A DNA stretch of 64,000 nucleotides, taken from Chryseobacterium ginsenosidimutans (GTDB lineage Bacteria; Bacteroidota; Bacteroidia; Flavobacteriales; Weeksellaceae). A program made the position numbers and the translations under genes. The notes beneath the pieces were generated by a model that did not search any database, was not told the DNA's origin, and was given only the letters and a program-made list of their open reading frames with translations. The stretch is taken from assembly GCF_024807225.1 (NCBI RefSeq), contig NZ_JANUCO010000001.1, forward strand, positions 4,030,001 through 4,094,000, read 5' to 3'. This document shows positions 35,983 to 44,470 of the stretch, piece after piece (the stretch's first letter is position 1; every line of letters starts with the position of its first letter).

Positions 35983-36648
35983 TTATTTGAAGATATAGCT
36001 TAAGCTTACACTAAGAACCTGTTCAGACTTCGCTTTATCAGAACCTTTAGGCTCTTTGTTTAGACCAGGATATGTATTAGAAAGACCAAAATCATATTTA
36101 GCCGTAAGTTCTAATTGTCTTTTGTAGCTATAGCCAACTCCTATTCCTATTCCAAAGTTAAATTTGCTTGCTTTTCCATTGATCTCACCATCGGAAGCGG
36201 GAGAATCCGGATCATAATATTCTTTTCCTGCTGCAACGTTTTTCACATTCTGACTTAATAAGAAATTAAATCTAGGACCTACCAAACCAAAGAATTCTGA
36301 CTCAGCTTCTGAGAAATATCCTTTAAAAAAGACAGGTACACTTAAATAATTATTTGCATATACAGCATCATAACCAGGAAAAGCTTTCGCATCCTTGTCT
36401 TTACCTGTTTCTCCTGCTCCAAAAAATTCGATTTCGGGCTGTAAGAAAAACTGATTTGATTTACCCATTGGAATTAAAGCCAATGCACCCGCCTGAGCTG
36501 TAAATCTAGGACCTGAAGGATTGTGAGCATTTTTCACTCTGGAATAGTTACCTCCTGCTGTAACACCAAATCTTGTACTACCAAAGTCGATCTGGGCGAA
36601 AGACATGGTAGAAAGTGCCAAAGCAGAGGCTAATAAAAATTTTTTCAT
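35983..36648 (-). CDS. PorT-like outer-membrane beta-barrel protein
   Basis: A 221-residue outer-membrane protein. A signal peptide (MKKFLLASALALSTMSFAQI) leads into an eight-strand-like small barrel: STRFGVTAGGNYSRVKNAHN, EFFGLVGPRFNFLLSQNV and LNFGIGIGVGYSYKRQLEL are alternating strand patterns, and the last residue region ends VLSVSLSYIFK with an aromatic end, as is typical for export by the Bam machinery. This fits the porin-family/PorT group found next to housekeeping genes in flavobacteria. It lies downstream of sucD with a short gap, on the same strand. Confidence 0.82.
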   Translation of the reverse strand: MKKFLLASALALSTMSFAQIDFGSTRFGVTAGGNYSRVKNAHNPSGPRFTAQAGALALIPMGKSNQFFLQPEIEFFGAGETGKDKDAKAFPGYDAVYANNYLSVPVFFKGYFSEAESEFFGLVGPRFNFLLSQNVKNVAAGKEYYDPDSPASDGEINGKASKFNFGIGIGVGYSYKRQLELTAKYDFGLSNTYPGLNKEPKGSDKAKSEQVLSVSLSYIFK

Positions 36649-36664
36649 ATTGTTATGTTTTATG

Positions 36665-37538
36665 TTAAGCTAAAATTTTCGCAACAGTTGCACCAATGTC
36701 AGCAGGAGAATCTACAACGTTGATCCCGTTTTCTCTCATGATTTCCATTTTAGCCTGAGCTGTATCTTCTGCACCACCTACGATAGCACCTGCGTGTCCC
36801 ATAGTTCTTCCTTTAGGAGCAGTTTGCCCAGCGATGAAACCTACAACAGGTTTTGTAGAAACCGCTAGCTTTGTACCATCTTGCAGCTTCAGCTTCAAGA
36901 CCACCACCGATTTCTCCGATCATTACAACTGCTTCAGTTTCAGGATCGTTGATGAATAATTCTAATGCTTCTCTTGTAGTCGTTCCGATAATTGGGTCTC
37001 CACCGATACCGATCGCTGTAGAAATACCGAAACCAGCTCTTACCACCTGATCTGCAGCTTCATAAGTAAGAGTTCCAGATTTTGAAACAATACCTACTTT
37101 ACCTTTTTTGAAAACGAAACCTGGCATAATACCAATTTTAGCTTCATCAGAAGTAATGATTCCAGGGCAGTTTGGACCGATCAATCTACATTCTCTATCA
37201 GCGATGTAAGATTTTACTTTCACCATATCTGCTACAGGAATACCTTCAGTAATACATACAATCACTTTGATACCCGCTTCAGCAGCTTCCATGATCGCGT
37301 CAGCAGCAAATGCAGGTGGTACGAAAATAATACTCACATTAGCTCCAGCTTTTGCTACAGCATCAGCTACCGTGTTGAATACAGGCTTTCCTAAGTGCTC
37401 GCTACCTCCTTTTCCCGGAGTAACACCACCTACAACGTTTGTTCCGTATTCGATCATCTGGCTTGCGTGGAAAGTACCTTCGTTCCCTGTAAATCCTTGT
37501 ACAATTACTTTAGAATCTTTGTTTACTAAAATTGACAT
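36665..37538 (-). pseudogene. sucD: Succinyl-CoA synthetase alpha subunit, frameshifted by one extra base
   Basis: ADP/GDP-forming succinate-CoA ligase alpha subunit, a TCA-cycle enzyme that pairs with SucC. Read leftward, residues 1-220 include QGFTGNEGTFHASQMIEYG, GVTPGKGGSEHLG and GPNCPGIIT, the CoA-binding Rossmann fold. The catalytic histidine region GRTMGHAGAIVGG is in the second part. The frame breaks at plus-strand AAA 36859-36861. As read the coding strand ends WYKASGFYKTCC; removing one base gives ASGSTKPVVGFIAGQTAPKG and runs to 36665. The restored protein is exactly 290 residues, the family norm. It is an essential-type housekeeping gene, so a sequence error is the likelier cause. 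Confidence 0.9.
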
Positions 37539-37629
37539 TTTATTATAATTTTAATTTATTTATTATTTTTATTAATGCTCACAAATTTACTTAAATTTCT
37601 TTGATTTCGGATAAATCTGCGTAATTTGT

Positions 37630-38532
37630 TTATTTGAGATTTCTCAGTTTTACCTCTTTTTTAAGATAAGTTTTGAAATCTTCTGCGAACATCCCGATAT
37701 AAGTTCCTTTTTCAAGATCTCTGTTGACTCCGGTTTTCCCTAAAAGTACAGATCCGCTTTCAATTTTGTTTCCGGAAGCGATACCAACTTGCCCCCACAA
37801 AGTCACTTCATCACCAATCACGCAACATCCTGCAATTCCTACTTGTGAAGCGATAAGGCATTTTTTCCCGATAACAGTGTCGTGCCCGATCTGGATCTGA
37901 TTATCCAACACAGAGCCTTCACCAATTATTGTGGAATCCGTCACTCCCCTATCGATGGTACAACCGTTTCCGATTTCTACATTGTTTTCAATGACAACAT
38001 TTCCTACTGAGATTAAACGGTCGAAATTTCCGTTTAATTTTCTGTAATAAAATGCGTCACCGCCTAAAACCGTGTTGGATTGGACGACAACATTATCACC
38101 GATAACCGTTCTGTCACCAATGACAACATTTGGGAAAATGAGTGTGTTTTTTCCGATTTTCACATTGTTTCCGATTACTGCGGAACGATGGATTTTTGTT
38201 CCTTCACCAATTTCAGCATCATGAAGCTCTTCTGTGAAGTTATATATTCTCGTAAAGTGGGTATTGATTTTATTAAAATCTCTGAAAGGATCTTCAGAAA
38301 CTAAAAGTGCTTTTCCTTCCGGACAGCCTACTTCTTTATCGATTAAGATAATGGTGGCGGCAGAGTTTAAAGCTTTATCGTAATATTTCGGGTGATTAAC
38401 GAAAACTATATCTCCCGGTCTTACCCTATGGATTTCATTAGTTCCCAACACTTCAAAGTCTTCAGAACCGACAAATTTTGCACCGATAAGATCGGCTATA
38501 GTTTTCAGTTTTTGTGGGTGATGAAACGTCAT
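37630..38532 (-). CDS. LpxD-like UDP-3-O-acyl-glucosamine N-acyltransferase paralogue
   Basis: Hexapeptide-repeat acyltransferase of 300 residues. An N-terminal LpxD-type domain (about 1-100, MTFHHPQKLKTIADLIGAKF) is followed by left-handed beta-helix repeats (IGEGTKIHRSAVIGNNVKIG, VIENNVEIGNGCTIDRGV) and a C-terminal helical part. The catalytic-type histidine occurs in QIQIGHDTVIGKK, as in LpxD. A proper LpxD (343 aa) is encoded 4 kb away in the same direction. This paralogue may act on a different nucleotide sugar or acyl chain. Its place beside sucD and efp, upstream of the first, suggests co-transcription but no shared role. Confidence 0.82.
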   Translation of the reverse strand: MTFHHPQKLKTIADLIGAKFVGSEDFEVLGTNEIHRVRPGDIVFVNHPKYYDKALNSAATIILIDKEVGCPEGKALLVSEDPFRDFNKINTHFTRIYNFTEELHDAEIGEGTKIHRSAVIGNNVKIGKNTLIFPNVVIGDRTVIGDNVVVQSNTVLGGDAFYYRKLNGNFDRLISVGNVVIENNVEIGNGCTIDRGVTDSTIIGEGSVLDNQIQIGHDTVIGKKCLIASQVGIAGCCVIGDEVTLWGQVGIASGNKIESGSVLLGKTGVNRDLEKGTYIGMFAEDFKTYLKKEVKLRNLK

Positions 38533-38625
38533 ATTTTTTAATGATGTTTAGGTTTTTATCAACTTTGTCAAGGTTTAAAAATCTTGTCAAGGTTTGTTTT
38601 TCAAGTTACATTGCAGCCCGACTTG

Positions 38626-38650
38626 AAGGCCCTTCGACAAGCTCAGGGTA
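38626..38650. repeat. Solo arm of the GTCATCCTGAGC repeat family
   Basis: The sequence CCCTTCGACAAGCTCAGGGT and flanks match the arms at 19264 and 21801. It lies in the gap after efp. Confidence 0.55.
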
Positions 38651-38722
38651 AACTACAATTGCTGCCATAAAAAATGAAAGCTGAAAGTTATTGTACTTCC
38701 AGCTTCCTAATATTTTGAATAA

Positions 38723-39289
38723 TTATTCTTTTACTCTTTCTAAGTAAGAACCGTCTTCTGTGCTTACTTTGATTTTGTCTCCCGCTTCGATGAACAGAGG
38801 AACCATTACTCTTGCTCCTGTTTCAACGATAGCGTTTTTAAGAGCGTTGGTAGCTGTGTTTCCTTTTACACCCGGATCAGCTTCGACAACTTCTAGGTAA
38901 ACAGACTGAGGAAGTTCTGCAGACAAAGGCGTCTCATCAGCTTCTTTTAAGATAATGGTAACTTCTTCACCTGCTTTCATCAGATTAGAGTTTTCAATCA
39001 TTTCTTTGTTTAAATATAATTGAGAGAAATCATCATTATTCATGAAGTGAAAACCATTCTCGTCATCATAAAGATATTGGAATTTTCTTGTGATCACTTT
39101 TACCTCATCGATCTTGTGACCTGCAGAGAAAGTATTATCAAGAACTTTTCCGTTTGTTACTGATTTTAATTTTGTTCTTACAAAAGCAGGACCTTTACCT
39201 GGCTTTACGTGCATAAACTCAACAACTTTGAAAATATCATTGCTGAATTCGATGCAAAGTCCTTTTCTTATATCGTTACTTGTTGCCAT
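38723..39289 (-). CDS. efp: Elongation factor P
   Basis: Translation factor that relieves ribosome stalling at polyproline runs; 188 residues, the normal length. The N-terminal KOW-like domain carries the modification loop VKPGKGPAFVRTKL, where K34 or its neighbour in PGKG is the residue that is modified or left bare in different bacteria. OB domains II and III follow, with the C-terminal signature GARVMVPLFIEAGDKIKVSTEDG (given here in part). No modification enzyme gene (EpmA, EarP) was seen nearby. It sits in the run with lpxA. Confidence 0.95.
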   Translation of the reverse strand: MATSNDIRKGLCIEFSNDIFKVVEFMHVKPGKGPAFVRTKLKSVTNGKVLDNTFSAGHKIDEVKVITRKFQYLYDDENGFHFMNNDDFSQLYLNKEMIENSNLMKAGEEVTIILKEADETPLSAELPQSVYLEVVEADPGVKGNTATNALKNAIVETGARVMVPLFIEAGDKIKVSTEDGSYLERVKE

Positions 39290-39305
39290 TAATTTTTATA
39301 TGTAT

Positions 39306-39638
39306 TTATTTTCTTTTATTAAATTGTATTCCCTGCGCTTGCGGCAATCTGTTAAATGTATTGTTGTTGAATGTATTCACATTATTATTTAATCTGTTTA
39401 CATTCGTCTGAACTTCAGAATTGTATTGATTGGCGCTTCCAAAAATTGAAGTTCCGGTATTATTCTGCTTCAGAATATCATTTAAATTATTCTTAGCAAT
39501 GCTGTCATTAGACTTTTCAGGAAGTTTTCTTTCCATGATGGAAGTCCTTGTTGTTTTTTCAGTTTTTAATCCTTCTGTTTGCTGTCCAAACAACAAAGAT
39601 GAAGCTGAAAGCGTTATAAGTAAGATTAAAATTTTCAT
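39306..39638 (-). CDS. Small secreted asparagine-rich protein
   Basis: A 110-residue protein with a signal peptide (MKILILLITLSASSLLFGQ), a charged middle (EKTTRTSIMERKLPEKSND) and an asparagine-rich tail (VNRLNNNVNTFNNNTFNRLP). No known domain was recognised. It lies 13 bases after lpxA in the same direction and 16 bases before efp, so it is inside the lpxD-lpxC-lpxA operon. The tail composition hints at an unstructured surface peptide. Confidence 0.65.
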   Translation of the reverse strand: MKILILLITLSASSLLFGQQTEGLKTEKTTRTSIMERKLPEKSNDSIAKNNLNDILKQNNTGTSIFGSANQYNSEVQTNVNRLNNNVNTFNNNTFNRLPQAQGIQFNKRK

Positions 39639-39651
39639 TTGTAATTGATTA

Positions 39652-40446
39652 TTAATTACTGTCTTTTCCTGTTCCGTATCCTTTTACGATACCTCTTGGA
39701 GAGTTCTGAATAAACTGAAGAATTTCGTCTCTTTCGGCAGTCGGAAGCATTTCTTTTTCAATATGCGAAATAGCCTGAGAAACGTTCATTTTCATCTGGA
39801 AAATAGCTCTGTAAATTTTTTGGATTTCAAAGATTTTCTCATTCGTAAATCCTCTTCTTCTCAACCCCACAGAATTGATTCCTGCATAAGACATAGGTTC
39901 TCTCGCCACTTTCACATAAGGCGGAATATCTTTTCTCACCAAAGTACCACCGGAAATCATCACATGTTTCCCGATTTTACCAAACTGATGAACAGCCGAC
40001 AAACCTCCCATTACGGTATAATCGCCGATTTCTACGTGTCCCGCAATACCGCAACCATTTACAATGATAACGTGGTCTCCGATAACACAGTCGTGAGCAA
40101 TGTGAGAAGTTGCCATAATAAGACAGTTGGAACCGATTTTAGTAAATCCTAAAGCTTTAGTTCCTCTGTTTACGGTTACACATTCTCTGATTGTCGTATC
40201 ATCACCGATGATTGTCTGTGTATCTTCACCATCAAATTTAAGATCCTGAGGAATCGCTGAGATTACAGTTCCAGGAAAAATTCTGCAATTTTTCCCGATT
40301 CTTGCTCCATCCATAATGGTAACATTAGAACCGATCCAAGACCCTTCCCCGATTTCTACATCGCCTGCAATCGTAGTAAAAGGTTCTACAATTACATTTT
40401 TGCTGATTTTCGCACGTTTATCTACGGCTGCTAATTGATGAATCAT
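39652..40446 (-). CDS. lpxA: UDP-N-acetylglucosamine acyltransferase
   Basis: First enzyme of lipid A synthesis; it transfers a 3-hydroxyacyl chain from ACP to UDP-GlcNAc. The 264 residues are left-handed beta-helix repeats (VEIGEGSWIGSNVTIMDGAR, IGDHVIIVNGCGIAGHVEIG), with the catalytic histidine in ATSHIAHDCVIG near 125. The C-terminal helical domain has GLRRRGFTNEKIFEIQKIYR. It follows lpxC/fabZ by zero bases (stop next to start) and completes an lpxD-lpxC/fabZ-lpxA block. Confidence 0.95.
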   Translation of the reverse strand: MIHQLAAVDKRAKISKNVIVEPFTTIAGDVEIGEGSWIGSNVTIMDGARIGKNCRIFPGTVISAIPQDLKFDGEDTQTIIGDDTTIRECVTVNRGTKALGFTKIGSNCLIMATSHIAHDCVIGDHVIIVNGCGIAGHVEIGDYTVMGGLSAVHQFGKIGKHVMISGGTLVRKDIPPYVKVAREPMSYAGINSVGLRRRGFTNEKIFEIQKIYRAIFQMKMNVSQAISHIEKEMLPTAERDEILQFIQNSPRGIVKGYGTGKDSN

Positions 40447-41844
40447 TTAATCAACTTTATTTTTTGCAACTTGGGCCATTAATTCTGCTTCTACAGCTAC
40501 CGTATCTCCTACGTAACCGTACCCCTGCATATGAACGATACCTCTTCTGATAGGTTCTATCAATTCAATCTTGAATATAAGCGTATCTCCCGGAATTACT
40601 TTTCTCTTGAATTTTACTTTATCAATTTTAATAAAATAAGTAGAGTAATTTTCCGGATCCGGTACACTTGCCAATACAAGAATTCCTCCTGTCTGTGCTA
40701 AAGCTTCCACTTGCAAAACTCCCGGCATTACAGGTTCTTTAGGAAAATGCCCAACGAAGAAAGGTTCATTCATTGTTACATTTTTAAGACCTACAACATG
40801 AGAATCTGAAAGTTCAAGGATTTTATCAATTAATAAGAACGGAGGTCTGTGAGGCATAAGCTTCATGATTCCGTTGATATCAAAAACAGGTTCTTTCGTT
40901 AAATCAAAATCAGGAACGTTTTTCTTCTTTTGCAATTTCCACTGACGGTTCAGCTTTTTAGCAAATTGAGTATTTACAAAGTGTCCTGGTTTGTTTGCGA
41001 TAACTTTTCCTTTAATTTTCACTCCAGCCAACGCCAAATCACCGATTACATCCAGTAATTTGTGTCTTGCAGCTTCGTTGGGATAATTTAAGGTTAAATT
41101 ATCAAGAATTCCGTTTGGTCTTATTGACACATTGTCTTTACCAAAAGCTTTTTTCAGTTTTTCTGTAGTTTCAGGCGTAAGATCTTTATCTACATAAACA
41201 ATTGCGTTAGAAATATCTCCACCTTTGATCAAACCGTGATCTAAAAGCATCTCTAATTCGTGTAAGAAACTGAACGTTCTTGCAGATGAAATTTCTTCCT
41301 TAAACTCAGAAATATTTTTCATAGTAGCATTTTGAGTTCCTAAAACTTTAGTCCCAAAATCTACCATTGTTGTAATCTCGTACGTATCCGAAGGAATAAT
41401 CGTGATTTCTGATCCCGTTGCAGGATCGCTGTACGTAAGAACTTCTTTTACTACAAGATATTCTCTTATTGTATTTTGCTCAACAACTCCAACAGTTTCG
41501 ATAGCTTCAACAAAAAACTTTGAAGAACCATCTAAAATCGGAGGCTCAGAAGCATCCATTTCTAAAATGGCGTTATCTATATCACATCCTACCAAAGCCG
41601 CCAAAAGGTGCTCACAAGTATTGATCTTAACTCCCAGCTTTTCTAATGTCGTCCCTCTTTCTGTAGCTACAACATAATTAACGTCAGCTTCGACTTGAGG
41701 GTGTCCCTCCAAATCTGTTCTTACGAATACAAAACCTGTATTTTCTTTTGCAGGTTTCATGGTTAGTTTTACTTCTTTACCTGTGTGAAGTCCGATTCCG
41801 GAAAGTGTCACTTCTTTTTGAAGTGTTTTTTGCATATCACTCAT
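40447..41844 (-). CDS. Bifunctional LpxC deacetylase / FabZ dehydratase
   Basis: Fusion common in Bacteroidetes. Residues 1-300 are LpxC, a zinc deacetylase committing UDP-3-O-acyl-GlcNAc to lipid A: zinc histidine in NTCEHLLAALVG near 70 and RHKLLDVIGDLALAG near 245, where H and D complete the site. Residues about 315-465 are FabZ, the 3-hydroxyacyl-ACP dehydratase: LMPHRPPFLLIDKILELS, and the catalytic GHFPKEPVMPGVLQVEALAQ. The start at 41844 (MSDMQKTLQKEV) overlaps the lpxD stop (ATGA-like), so translation is coupled. A start 9 bases further is also possible. The extra 9-residue leader before 41844 is unlikely. Confidence 0.93.
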   Translation of the reverse strand: MSDMQKTLQKEVTLSGIGLHTGKEVKLTMKPAKENTGFVFVRTDLEGHPQVEADVNYVVATERGTTLEKLGVKINTCEHLLAALVGCDIDNAILEMDASEPPILDGSSKFFVEAIETVGVVEQNTIREYLVVKEVLTYSDPATGSEITIIPSDTYEITTMVDFGTKVLGTQNATMKNISEFKEEISSARTFSFLHELEMLLDHGLIKGGDISNAIVYVDKDLTPETTEKLKKAFGKDNVSIRPNGILDNLTLNYPNEAARHKLLDVIGDLALAGVKIKGKVIANKPGHFVNTQFAKKLNRQWKLQKKKNVPDFDLTKEPVFDINGIMKLMPHRPPFLLIDKILELSDSHVVGLKNVTMNEPFFVGHFPKEPVMPGVLQVEALAQTGGILVLASVPDPENYSTYFIKIDKVKFKRKVIPGDTLIFKIELIEPIRRGIVHMQGYGYVGDTVAVEAELMAQVAKNKVD

Positions 41845-42868
41845 TAGTTTTATCTTTTGAGGTATTCTCAAGATTATTAATTCTACCTACAATTTCAGTG
41901 AAATTTCTGAAATGGACATAATTCCTAAGGTAGTCGTTATAGCTGATTGCCGGTGAACCGTACAATGTTTCTTTATCATTAACGCTAGAATTCACCCCAC
42001 TCTGAGCCTGAATTTTCACCTGATTTCCTATTTTAATATGACCTACAACGCCCACTTGTCCTCCAATCTGGTTCCAATCTCCGATAATCGTGGATCCTGC
42101 AATTCCGGCTTGTGCTGCAATGACGTTGTTCTGACCAATTTTCACGTTATGAGCAATCTGAATCAGATTATCAATTTTAGTTCCTTTTCCGATGATGGTA
42201 GAACCGATGGTTGCTCTGTCGATACTGCAGTTTGAACCGATTTCTACATCATCTTCAATGATTACATTTCCCAGTTGCGGAATCTTTTTGAAACCTTCCT
42301 GAGTCGGTTGGAAACCAAATCCGTCACCACCTACAACCGTATTGGAATGAATGACACAATTGTCACCAATAATGCAATAATCATAGATTCTCGCTCCACT
42401 GTCAATCTTACAGTTTTTTCCGATTCTCACTCCTTTACCGATGTAAACCTGAGGATAAATCTGAGTTCCTTCTCCTATTTTAGCCTTTTCAGACACATAA
42501 GTGAATGCGCCGATATAAACTCCATCACCAATTACGGCGGTATCATGAATCGAAGAACCATCTTCCACCCCTTGTTTTCTGCCCTGCATTTCCTGATACA
42601 GGTTCATTAAAACCTGGAAAGAAAGATAGGCATCCTTTACCGCAATTATAGTAGGATTATAAATATCTTTTGCTAAAAGATTTTCCGAAACAATAATGAC
42701 AGAGCATTTTGAAGTATCCAAATAATGAGAAAATCGATCTTGTGCTATAAAAGAAAGATGCCCTGATTCTCCATTTTCAATTGGTGAAACTCCAGTAATA
42801 AGTGCGGTCTCGTCACCTATTATTTTTCCGTCAATAAAACTTGCAATTTGCGAAGCTGTAAATTCCAT
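41837..42868 (-). CDS. lpxD: UDP-3-O-acylglucosamine N-acyltransferase
   Basis: Third lipid A enzyme, adding a second 3-hydroxyacyl chain to UDP-3-O-acyl-glucosamine. The 343 residues (MEFTASQIASFIDGKI, start 42868) consist of an N-terminal LpxD domain (1-100), hexapeptide repeats (IGDGVYIGAFTYVSEKAKIG, VIEDDVEIGSNCSIDRAT) and a C-terminal helix. The histidine in NLIQIAHNVKIG is the catalytic one. It heads the operon. A perfect minus-strand promoter (see 42875) sits 6 bases before the ATG, so the mRNA should be nearly leaderless. Confidence 0.94.
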   Translation of the reverse strand: MEFTASQIASFIDGKIIGDETALITGVSPIENGESGHLSFIAQDRFSHYLDTSKCSVIIVSENLLAKDIYNPTIIAVKDAYLSFQVLMNLYQEMQGRKQGVEDGSSIHDTAVIGDGVYIGAFTYVSEKAKIGEGTQIYPQVYIGKGVRIGKNCKIDSGARIYDYCIIGDNCVIHSNTVVGGDGFGFQPTQEGFKKIPQLGNVIIEDDVEIGSNCSIDRATIGSTIIGKGTKIDNLIQIAHNVKIGQNNVIAAQAGIAGSTIIGDWNQIGGQVGVVGHIKIGNQVKIQAQSGVNSSVNDKETLYGSPAISYNDYLRNYVHFRNFTEIVGRINNLENTSKDKTNE

Positions 42869-42874
42869 ATTCTG

Positions 42875-42903
42875 CAAAGATAAGAAATTCTGTAATTCGC
42901 AAA
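42875..42903 (-). promoter_or_regulatory. Bacteroidetes-type promoter of the lipid A operon
   Basis: On the minus strand TTTG (42903-42900), 17-base spacer, TATCTTTG (42882-42875): a consensus match. The box ends 6 bases before the ATG at 42868. Confidence 0.7.
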
Positions 42904-42940
42904 CATTTTTTAATTTTCAGATCGTGAATTTTAATATTCT

Positions 42941-44167
42941 TTAAGAAATTATGTCATCAATATCTCTTGGGAAAGTAAGGATATATCTTGTCGTCTTATT
43001 TACCATCAAACCTGATAAAAGCTGGTCTTCTGATTCTTCCAGCCTTATTTTTTTACCATTTTTCTTCAACAGATAAATTGGCTGTTTTTCGGTATCATAA
43101 GGAAGAAGTTTTCTCTTAATTTCATGCACCAGTTCGTTTCCATTATCGATTCCAAAAAATTCATTGGTGTTTTTTATTTTTTCCTCAATGAATTCCCTAC
43201 CAAATGAGTGGGATGATATAATTGTCTTCGGAAGATTTCTCTGAATCACGCATTTACACCAATAAGACAAGATCACATCATCTGCATTTTGCCAAGATTT
43301 CATAGCCTGAATAACATCGTTGTCATCCAATTGCGTAAATCTTTCCACATCTTCATCGGTTGCCGAACTTTTCCCTCGATGTAAAAAATATTTCAAATTT
43401 TCGGTTGCAGGTAAATCAACTCCCTGCGAAACCAAAAGTTTTGCTCTTTCTAAGATTTTAACCAAAAGAAATTCTGCCAACGCCGAAGTTTTGTGATAAT
43501 AAACCTGCCAATACATAAACATTCTTGCCGTAAGAAAGTTTTCCACAGAATACACTCCTTTTGCATCCACTACCAATTCTCCTTCATCGCAAACATTCAT
43601 CATAGAAATAATTCGCTGCGTATTGATGCTTCCTTCAGAAACGCCTGTAAAAAAGCTGTCTCTGTTTAAATAATCAAGTCTGTCGACATCCAACTGAGAA
43701 GAAATAAGCTGATTGAAAAACTTTCTGTGATATTTCCCCTGAAACATTTCAATGGCAACCGATAATTCTCCGTTAAATTCTACATTTAATCGATTCATCA
43801 ATAATAATGAAAGATTCTCGTGATGCCAATCGTCCATCAACATACTTTCCAACGCGTGAGAAAACGGTCCGTGACCAATATCGTGCATCAAAATCGCCAA
43901 CATTGCTCCTTTCTCTTCATCTTCAGAAATTTTCACGCCTTTCTGTTTCAATGTTTCCAAAGCAGTAAACATCAAATGCATCGCCCCCAAAGCATGATGA
44001 AATCTTGTATGCGTCGCACCCGGAAAAATCAGGTTCAACAATCCGGTTTGTCCTATTCTTCTCAATCTTTGGAAGTAAGGATGCTCGATGATATCAAATA
44101 AAATGGCGTGGGGAATTCTGATAAATCCGTGAACAGGATCGTTGATGATTTTTAACTTATTCTGCAT
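42941..44167 (-). CDS. HD-domain phosphohydrolase (dGTPase-like)
   Basis: A 408-residue protein (start MQNKLKIINDPVHGFIRIP at 44167). The HD domain metal motifs are FHHALGAMHLM (first histidine region) and LMHDIGHGPFSHALE (the HD dyad). Relatives include dNTP triphosphohydrolases and SAMHD1-like enzymes of bacteria, and also uncharacterised HD proteins of phage defence. The sequence also includes RRIGQTGLLNLIFPGATHTR and MMNVCDEGELVVDAKGVYS. It lies just upstream of the lipid A operon on the same strand but is separate from it. A -7 box TAAATTTG (44196-44189) is 21 bases before the start. Confidence 0.88.
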   Translation of the reverse strand: MQNKLKIINDPVHGFIRIPHAILFDIIEHPYFQRLRRIGQTGLLNLIFPGATHTRFHHALGAMHLMFTALETLKQKGVKISEDEEKGAMLAILMHDIGHGPFSHALESMLMDDWHHENLSLLLMNRLNVEFNGELSVAIEMFQGKYHRKFFNQLISSQLDVDRLDYLNRDSFFTGVSEGSINTQRIISMMNVCDEGELVVDAKGVYSVENFLTARMFMYWQVYYHKTSALAEFLLVKILERAKLLVSQGVDLPATENLKYFLHRGKSSATDEDVERFTQLDDNDVIQAMKSWQNADDVILSYWCKCVIQRNLPKTIISSHSFGREFIEEKIKNTNEFFGIDNGNELVHEIKRKLLPYDTEKQPIYLLKKNGKKIRLEESEDQLLSGLMVNKTTRYILTFPRDIDDIIS

Positions 44168-44299
44168 TGAAACGTCAGTATTTGTACACAAATTTAGGGA
44201 TTTTAAATTTTAGGGTTGATTAATTTTTATTAAAAATGGATTGATTTATAAACAAATGGGACGAATATTTTCATGAATGATACGAATGTTATTCATATA

Positions 44300-44384
44300 G
44301 TTTGTCAGTCCTGAGCAATCCAGACGCAGTTTATTAAAATTATGCTGTGAATTACTTTGCCGAGATTCCTCCGGAATGACAAAC
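44300..44384. repeat. Inverted-repeat element, TTTGTCATTCCGnAGGAATC family (copy 4, diverged)
   Basis: Right end GATTCCTCCGGAATGACAAA is intact; the left end TTTGTCAGTCCTGAGCAATC is diverged. The spacing is similar to that of copies 1-3. Confidence 0.6.
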
Positions 44385-44417
44385 AGAGCGTTTATAATTT
44401 TGTTATTAGTGAAAACA

Positions 44418-44449
44418 TTTGCGTCAATTGTGTTTAAAAATTATCTTTG
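44418..44449 (+). promoter_or_regulatory. Bacteroidetes-type promoter of the S41 peptidase gene
   Basis: TTTG (44418-44421), a 20-base spacer, TATCTTTG (44442-44449). The box lies 21 bases before ATG 44471 and overlaps the beginning of the longer frame at 44447, so the shorter start is preferred. Confidence 0.65.
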
Positions 44450-44470
44450 ATAAAATTCCAATATCCATTA

